From assembly GCA_948902155.1 (NCBI GenBank), contig CAQVQZ010000067.1, positions 1 to 10,040 of the forward strand: DNA of 10,040 bases, given 5' to 3'. The DNA is from an uncultured Oscillibacter sp. GTDB lineage: Bacteria; Bacillota_A; Clostridia; Oscillospirales; Oscillospiraceae. Under the pieces are notes generated by a model. It was not told where the DNA came from. It did not search any database and saw only the letters and a program-made list of their open reading frames with translations. Shown in pieces: positions 5,566-10,040 of the stretch. The stretch's first letter is position 1. Each line of letters begins with the position of its first letter. The position numbers and the translations under genes were made by a program.

Positions 5566-5997
5566 ATGGATAACTATGCATTGTTCCTGGAATATCTCCA
5601 GCTCGATCACCAGATCGAAGAATTTTACCACGCCCTGGCTCAGAACCGGGGGCTGTCGGACAGCGCCCTCTGGGTGCTGTGGAGCCTGGCGGAGCTGGGG
5701 GAGGGCTGCACCCAGAAGGACATCTGCCGTCAGTTTTACCTCAGCAAGCAGACCGTCCACTCCTCGGTGCGGAAGCTGGAGAAGGACGGCCTTCTGGAAC
5801 TCCGCCCTTCCGAGGGGCGGGAAGTATCCCTGCACCTCACGCCCGAGGGCCAGGATCTGCTCCGGGAGAAGGTCCTCCCGATTCTGAAAGCGGAACGCGC
5901 CGCCGCCACGTCTCTGACCGGGGAGGAGTGGCGGACCCTTATCCGCCTTTCGAACCAATGGCTCGAGGGCTTCCGGAAAGCGAATCAATCCATCTGA
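5566..5997 (+). CDS. MarR-family transcriptional regulator
   Basis: This 143-residue winged helix-turn-helix regulator has the typical MarR size. An N-terminal dimerisation helix region (1-30) is followed by the DNA-binding part: TQKDICRQFYLSKQTVHSSV (49-68), KLEKDGLLELRPSEGR (70-85, recognition helix end and wing) and VSLHLTPEGQDLL (87-99, the usual beta-wing and LTPEG turn), then a C-terminal helical pair. It should act as a dimer, usually repressing its own operon until a phenolic or other small ligand, or oxidation, releases it. The inducer is unknown. The ATG at 5566 has only a modest AGGGG about 10 nt upstream. It precedes the MATE gene by 21 nt in the same direction, and the 14-bp dyad over its promoter points to self-regulation of both genes. 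Confidence 0.93.
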   Translation: MDNYALFLEYLQLDHQIEEFYHALAQNRGLSDSALWVLWSLAELGEGCTQKDICRQFYLSKQTVHSSVRKLEKDGLLELRPSEGREVSLHLTPEGQDLLREKVLPILKAERAAATSLTGEEWRTLIRLSNQWLEGFRKANQSI

Positions 5998-6018
5998 AAC
6001 AGAGAGAAAGGAATTTTT

Positions 6019-7368
6019 ATGCACATCTACTTATCCGAGCACTTTTCTTATGGCAAGCTTCTGCGCTTTACCTTCCCTACCATTGTCATGCTGATTTTCA
6101 CGTCGATCTACGGCGTGGTGGACGGCGTGTTTGTCTCCAACTTCGCGGGGAAAACCGCCTTTGCGGCGGTGAACCTCATCATGCCCGCTTTGATGATTTT
6201 CGGAACCGTGGGCTTTATGCTGGGTGCCGGCGGCAGCGCCGTGGTGGCCCGGACCATGGGGGAGGGGGACCTGCCCCGGGCGCAGCGGTACTTCTCCCTC
6301 ATCATCTACACCGGCATCCTGGCGGGCGCGGTGCTCATGGTGATTGCCGAGCTGATTATGGAACCCCTTTGCGTCCTCCTGGGGGCCGAGGGGGAGATGC
6401 TGGAGCAGGCGGTCCTCTATGGGCGGGTGCTCACCCTCGCCCTGGTGCCGTTCATTTTGCAGAACATGTTCCAGAGCTTCCTGGTGGCGGCGGAGCGGCC
6501 CAAGCTGGGGCTTTGGCTCACCGTGGCGGCGGGCCTCACCAACATGGCGGGCGACTGGCTGCTGGTGGGCGTGCTGCCCTGGGGAGTGGCCGGGGCGGCC
6601 ATCGCCACGGTGGCCAGTTCCTTCGTGGGCGGCGTGGTGCCCCTGATCTATTTCCTGCTGCCCAACAAGACCCCTCTGCGGCTGACCAAGGCCCGTGTGG
6701 AGGGGCGGGTCCTGGCGCAGACCTGCACCAACGGCTCCTCGGAGATGATGAGCAACCTCTCCACCTCCCTGGTCAGCATTCTTTATAATTTTCAGCTCAT
6801 GCGGCTCATCGGCGAGGACGGCGTCGCCGCCTTCGGGGTCATCATGTACGTCAATTTCATCTTTATCGGCGTGTTCATGGGGTATTCCATCGGCACGGGG
6901 CCCATTGTCAGCTACCACTACGGCGCGGGGAACCAGGCGGAGCTGCAAAGCCTTCTGCGCAAAAGCCTCTGCCTGATGCTGGCCGGGTGCCTGGGGCTGA
7001 CCGCCGCCGCCCTGCTGCTGGCAGGGCCGCTGTCCCGCATCTTCGTGAGCTACGACGCGGCGCTGCTGGCCCTCACCACGCGGGGCTTCCGGCTGTACGC
7101 CCTGTCCTTCCTGGCCATGGGGTTCAACATCTTCGGCTCGGCGTTCTTCACCGCCCTGAACAACGGCGTGCTCTCCGCCGCCATCGCCTTTCTGCGGACT
7201 CTGGTGTTCCAGACGGCGGCAATTTTCGTCCTGCCGTTGTTCCTGGAGCTGGATGGCATCTGGCTGTCGGAGACGGCGGCGGAAGTGCTGGCCCTGGCGG
7301 TCACCGCGCTGTTCCTGTTCACCCAGCGGACCCGGTACGGCTACGGCGGCGGGGCGTCAGCCCCGTAG
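6019..7368 (+). CDS. MATE-family multidrug/metabolite efflux transporter
   Basis: This 449-residue inner-membrane protein has the two repeated MatE halves and about 12 hydrophobic segments expected of Na+- or H+-coupled efflux pumps (NorM/MepA/DinF superfamily). It begins with a short amphipathic lead and the first helix (LRFTFPTIVMLIFTSIYG, 15-32), the MepA-like VDGVFVSNFAG (34-44), and a glycine-rich GFMLGAGGSAVVARTMGEG (65-83). The second half carries GPIVSYHYGAGN (294-305) and WLSE (415-418). No signal peptide is needed. The ATG at 6019 has AAAGGA upstream at 6-nt spacing. Placement directly behind marR suggests induction by its own or related substrates, as with other MarR-controlled pumps. 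Substrate is not predictable. The last 12 bp overlap the 3' end of the convergent cysG-like gene. Confidence 0.95.
   Translation: MHIYLSEHFSYGKLLRFTFPTIVMLIFTSIYGVVDGVFVSNFAGKTAFAAVNLIMPALMIFGTVGFMLGAGGSAVVARTMGEGDLPRAQRYFSLIIYTGILAGAVLMVIAELIMEPLCVLLGAEGEMLEQAVLYGRVLTLALVPFILQNMFQSFLVAAERPKLGLWLTVAAGLTNMAGDWLLVGVLPWGVAGAAIATVASSFVGGVVPLIYFLLPNKTPLRLTKARVEGRVLAQTCTNGSSEMMSNLSTSLVSILYNFQLMRLIGEDGVAAFGVIMYVNFIFIGVFMGYSIGTGPIVSYHYGAGNQAELQSLLRKSLCLMLAGCLGLTAAALLLAGPLSRIFVSYDAALLALTTRGFRLYALSFLAMGFNIFGSAFFTALNNGVLSAAIAFLRTLVFQTAAIFVLPLFLELDGIWLSETAAEVLALAVTALFLFTQRTRYGYGGGASAP
7350..7365. other. GC hairpin across the convergent gene ends
   Basis: CGGGGC (7350-7355) pairs with GCCCCG (7360-7365) around a GTCA loop. 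It covers the TGA of the minus-strand cysG-like gene (7359-7357) and reaches the TAG of the plus-strand MATE gene (7366-7368). No T-tract follows on either strand, so it is not a standard terminator, but it is the only structure available to slow either polymerase. With only six pairs in GC-rich DNA it could be chance. Confidence 0.4.
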
Positions 7369-8682
7369 GTCCATCCCCGCCGTGCCGCCTACCACAATGA
7401 CGGCGGGGGCCTCCGCCCCGGCCTCTTGGGCCTTATCCGCAATATTTCTCAGCGTCCCCCGGACCGCCATGGGCCGGGGGGCGTTTTCGCCGGAGACGAC
7501 GGCGGCGGGGGTCTCCGGAGGCATCCCGGCTTCCATCAGGCGGCGGGACAGCTCCGCCAATTGGGACAGGCCCATGAGAAACACCAGCGTCCCCTCCGGC
7601 AGGGGAGGCAGGTCCGGCAGGCCGCTTTCCGCCGTGCGGGCGGTGACGGCGTGGAAGCTCCGGCTCACGCCCCGGTGGGTGACGGGGATGCCCGCCCAGC
7701 CGGGGACCGCCACGGCGGAGGTCACGCCGGGGACGTACTCCCAGGCCACGCCCGCCGCCTGGAGGGCCAGGGCTTCCTCCCCGCCCCGGCCAAAGACGAA
7801 GGGGTCCCCGCCCTTGAGGCGGACCACCATGCCGCCCGCCTGGGCTTTTTCGATCAGGAGGGCGTTGATGGCCTCCTGGGACATGGCGCGGCGGCCCAGG
7901 CGCTTGCCCACATAGACGCGCTCCGCCCGCTCCGGCGCGGCCTCCAGAAGGACCGGGTCCAGGAGGTCGTCGTACACCACCGCGTCGCAGCGCTCCAGCA
8001 GGCGGAGGCCCCGGAGGGTGATGAGGTCCGCGCCGCCGCAGCCCGCGCCCACCAGATAGACCTTGCCGGAGGCCGACGCGCCTTGCAGGACGGCGGAGAG
8101 GTCGTCCTGCGCCAGGGGGAAGCCCCTTTGCAGGGCGGCGGCGAAGAGACGGGAGAAGGCGGCGGCGCGGCGGTCCTCTTCCGGTATCCGCTCCCGAACC
8201 ATGGGGCGGAGGGCGTCCAGATAGGCCAGCAGTTCGCCGAAATCCTCCGGAATCCGGGCGGCAATCTGCCGCTTGGCCCAGACGGCGGCGCTGGGGCTGG
8301 CTCCGGCGGTGGAAACGCCGATGGACAGGTCTCCCCGCTTCACCAGGGCCGGGAAAAGGAAATTACAGCCGTCCTTGTCGTCCGCGACGTTCACCAGCAC
8401 GCCTTTTTCCCGGCAGAGGGCGGCGGCGGCGCGGTTGACCCCATGGTCGCCGGAGGCGGCGACGGCGAAAAACTTCCCCTCCAACAGGTCCGGCGCGAAG
8501 GGGCGGCGCAGGAGGGTCACGCCCGGCAGCTCCGCCAGCTCCGGCGTGAGTTCCGGCGCGGCCACGGTGAGGCGGGGGCCGTAGGGCAGCAGCTTCCGGA
8601 CCTTCCGGAGGGCCACGGCCCCGCCGCCGATGATCAGGCCCTCCCGGCCCTCCAGGTCGATGAAAAACGGAAAGTATGCCAT
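7357..8682 (-). CDS. cysG: CysG-like siroheme synthase (precorrin-2 dehydrogenase/ferrochelatase + uroporphyrinogen-III methyltransferase)
   Basis: A 441-residue bifunctional protein with the E. coli CysG layout (457 aa). The N-terminal half oxidises precorrin-2 to sirohydrochlorin and may insert iron. The C-terminal half methylates uroporphyrinogen III with SAM. Seen in the N-half: NAD-binding LIIGGGAVALRK (16-27), NVADD (98-102, Asp101 matching the CysG catalytic aspartate) and STAGASPS (124-131, the dimerisation-domain region). In the C-half: VYLVGAGCGGADLITLRGLR (208-227), VVYDDLLDP, VRLKGGDPFVFGRGGEE (287-303), VPGVTSAVAVPGWAGIPVTHR (317-337). The usual VTGH motif reads VTAR (346-349). 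The ATG at 8682 has GGAGGAGG upstream and lies 3 nt after the ATPase stop, so it is coupled to the transporter. Products may feed siroheme or B12 synthesis. Tail-to-tail overlap of 12 bp with the MATE gene. Confidence 0.95.
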   Translation of the reverse strand: MAYFPFFIDLEGREGLIIGGGAVALRKVRKLLPYGPRLTVAAPELTPELAELPGVTLLRRPFAPDLLEGKFFAVAASGDHGVNRAAAALCREKGVLVNVADDKDGCNFLFPALVKRGDLSIGVSTAGASPSAAVWAKRQIAARIPEDFGELLAYLDALRPMVRERIPEEDRRAAAFSRLFAAALQRGFPLAQDDLSAVLQGASASGKVYLVGAGCGGADLITLRGLRLLERCDAVVYDDLLDPVLLEAAPERAERVYVGKRLGRRAMSQEAINALLIEKAQAGGMVVRLKGGDPFVFGRGGEEALALQAAGVAWEYVPGVTSAVAVPGWAGIPVTHRGVSRSFHAVTARTAESGLPDLPPLPEGTLVFLMGLSQLAELSRRLMEAGMPPETPAAVVSGENAPRPMAVRGTLRNIADKAQEAGAEAPAVIVVGGTAGMDLRG

Positions 8683-8685
8683 GTT

Positions 8686-9456
8686 TTACGCCTCCTCCGG
8701 CAGTCCGCAGAAATAGCGCCAGCCATGGGGACCGGCGGAGCGGTCCAGGCAGACGCCCAGGACCCGCTCTAAGAGCTTGCTTTGAAAAATTTCCTCCGGC
8801 GTCCCCAGGGCCAGCAGACGGCCCTCCGCCAGCACGGCGATCTCGTCCGCCATGGCCAGGGCCTGGCACACGTCGTGGAGCACCACCGCCACCGCCCGGC
8901 CCTCCGCCGCCAGACGGCGGGTCAGGGCCAGGGTCTCCAGCTGATGGCGGACGTCCAGGTAGGTGGTGGGCTCGTCCATCAGGATGGTCTCCGTCTCCTG
9001 GGCCAGGGCCATGGCGAGATAGACCTTCTGCCGCTGGCCTCCCGACAGCTCCGGCAGGGGGCGGTCCGCCAAGTCCGCCGCGTCCATGCGCGCCAGAGCC
9101 CGGTCCACCGCCTCCGCGTCCTCCCGCCGGTAGCGGCGGGGATAGGACAGGTAGGGAAAGCGGCCGTGGAGCACCATCCGCCGGGCCGTGATGCTGGGCA
9201 CCGCCCGGGACTGGGGGAGGTATGCGATCTTCTGAGCCGTCTGGCGGGGGGTGCAGCTATGGAGAGGCTTTCCGTCCAGGAGGATTTCGCCCCCCAGGGC
9301 GGGCTGAAGGCCGGGGGCGCTCCGCAGGAGGGTGCTCTTCCCGCAGCCGTTGGGGCCCAGGAGGGCCAGCACCCTGCCGGGGCGGATGGACAGGGTGACA
9401 TTTTCCAGCACCGTCCGGTCCGGATAGCCCACCGAGAGGTTTTTTAACTCAAGCAT
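8686..9456 (-). CDS. Iron-siderophore/cobalamin-type ABC transporter ATP-binding protein
   Basis: This 256-residue ATPase belongs to the FepC/FecE/BtuD group that powers import of ferric siderophores, heme or vitamin B12. Walker A is GPNGCGKST (34-42), the Q-loop glutamine is in YLPQSR (Gln82), the signature is LSGGQRQK (137-144), Walker B is TILMDEPTTYLD (157-168) with catalytic Glu162, and the switch histidine is His194 in VVLHD. MVLHGRFPYLSYPRRY after the Q-loop is characteristic of this group. It starts with ATG at 9456, 8 nt inside the permease 3' end, with AGGAGG 6 nt upstream, and ends 3 nt before cysG. The ligand cannot be told from the ATPase. The siroheme synthase next door favours an iron, heme or corrinoid cargo. 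Confidence 0.95.
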   Translation of the reverse strand: MLELKNLSVGYPDRTVLENVTLSIRPGRVLALLGPNGCGKSTLLRSAPGLQPALGGEILLDGKPLHSCTPRQTAQKIAYLPQSRAVPSITARRMVLHGRFPYLSYPRRYRREDAEAVDRALARMDAADLADRPLPELSGGQRQKVYLAMALAQETETILMDEPTTYLDVRHQLETLALTRRLAAEGRAVAVVLHDVCQALAMADEIAVLAEGRLLALGTPEEIFQSKLLERVLGVCLDRSAGPHGWRYFCGLPEEA

Positions 9457-10040
9457 GGCCCGCCTCCTTCCGGCCTCTGCGGCCCTTCTGCCGCACCAGC
9501 AGCCAGATGAAGAAGGGCCCGCCCAGCAGGGACAGGACGATCCCCACCGGCAGCTCGTAGGGGGCGAAGACCGTCCGGGCCACGATGTCGCACAGGGTCA
9601 GCAGTCCCGCGCCGCCCAGGGCCGAGGCCAGGAGCAGGCGGAGGGAACTGTCCTCCCCCACCAGACGGCGGGTCATGTGGGGCGCGATGAGGCCCACGAA
9701 GCCCAGCAGCCCCGCGAAGCTCACCGCCGCTCCCGCCAGCGCCGCCGCCAGGGCCAGCAGCACCAGCCGCAAGGGCTTGGCCGGGAGGCCCAGGCTCCGG
9801 GCGGTCTCCTCTCCCAGCAAAAGCACGTCCATCTCCCCCGCCAACGACAGCGCCAGCAGGAACGCCGCCAGCGCCACCCAGAGGGCCGGGAGGACCCGGC
9901 TCATGGGCAGGTTTGCCACGCCGCCCACCCGGAAGTCCGTGTAGCCGTTGAGGGCGTCGGGGCAGAGGGTCAGCACGGCATCCACGCCCGCGCTGAACAT
10001 GCCGGACACCGCCACGCCCGCCAGGACCAGGGTCATCCGG
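9449..10040 (-). CDS. FecCD/BtuC-type ABC transporter permease (partial, N-terminus beyond window)
   Basis: About 196 C-terminal residues of an inner-membrane permease of the FecCD family, normally about 330 residues with 10 membrane segments. The reading frame stays open past the right edge, and the methionine at 10036 sits inside the conserved LAGVAVSGMFSAGVDAV helix, so it is not the start. Conserved features are GEETARSLGLP (a coupling-type loop) and FAGLLGFVGLIAPHMTRRLVG, the cytoplasmic region that contacts the ATPase. They are followed by a run of hydrophobic segments with ELPVGIVLSLLGGPFFIWLL near the end. The last residues form a basic tail. It overlaps the ATPase gene by 8 bp, confirming a permease-ATPase pair. 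The substrate-binding protein, if linked, would lie beyond the right edge. Confidence 0.94.
   Translation of the reverse strand, partial: RMTLVLAGVAVSGMFSAGVDAVLTLCPDALNGYTDFRVGGVANLPMSRVLPALWVALAAFLLALSLAGEMDVLLLGEETARSLGLPAKPLRLVLLALAAALAGAAVSFAGLLGFVGLIAPHMTRRLVGEDSSLRLLLASALGGAGLLTLCDIVARTVFAPYELPVGIVLSLLGGPFFIWLLVRQKGRRGRKEAGHA

Noticed and set aside
5360..5581. 73-codon minus-strand open frame in the tepA-marR spacer
   Set aside because: It starts inside marR, crosses a clear terminator and ends in the dispersed repeat. No SD and no recognisable domain.
7426..8772. 448-codon open frame antisense to the cysG-like gene
   Set aside because: Composition is typical of a shadow frame of a GC-rich gene and no motif is seen. 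The opposite strand encodes intact CysG.

Overview
The window is GC-rich, densely packed bacterial chromosome with strong AGGAGG-type ribosome binding sites, 4-nt start/stop overlaps, a TepA-type ClpP-fold protein and short GC-rich dispersed repeats. Together these suggest a high-GC Firmicute of the Oscillospiraceae (gut clostridia of the Flavonifractor/Oscillibacter/Intestinimonas kind). The genus is an inference from style and cannot be fixed from this sequence alone.

Left part (1-4225, minus strand): a five-gene operon holding the whole glutamate-to-proline pathway in the order proB, acetyltransferase, proA, ywqG-like (DUF1963), proC. proC runs off the left edge. An extended -10 promoter lies just upstream of proB. 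The genes are tightly coupled: GTGA overlap proB/acetyltransferase, ATGA overlap acetyltransferase/proA, 41 nt proA/ywqG, 12 nt ywqG/proC. ProB makes glutamyl-5-phosphate, ProA reduces it to glutamate-5-semialdehyde, which cyclises, and ProC reduces the product to proline. The two passengers have no known role in this pathway. A degenerate 7-bp tandem repeat fills the proA/ywqG junction.

Middle (4226-5565): a 240-bp divergent intergenic region, then tepA on the plus strand. A 407-bp spacer follows, with a pair of inverted REP-like repeats, a GC hairpin, a rho-independent terminator and the promoter/operator region of the next unit.

Right-middle (5566-7368, plus strand): a MarR-family regulator followed 21 nt later by a MATE efflux pump, preceded by a 14-bp dyad laid over the predicted promoter. 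This is a typical self-regulated drug or metabolite efflux unit.

Right part (7357-10040, minus strand): a FecCD/BtuC-type permease (cut by the right edge), its ATPase, and a CysG-like fusion of precorrin-2 dehydrogenase/ferrochelatase with uroporphyrinogen-III methyltransferase, all overlapping or nearly touching. Import of an iron or tetrapyrrole compound is thus linked to siroheme/corrinoid synthesis. The cysG 3' end overlaps the MATE 3' end by 12 bp, tail to tail.

Most of the window is ordinary metabolism. The points worth a second look are the acetyltransferase and ywqG inserts in the proline operon, the heptamer repeat, the inverted dispersed repeats, the marR operator and the convergent overlap. 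I see no rRNA, tRNA, CRISPR array, transposase or phage gene, and no clearly novel system.
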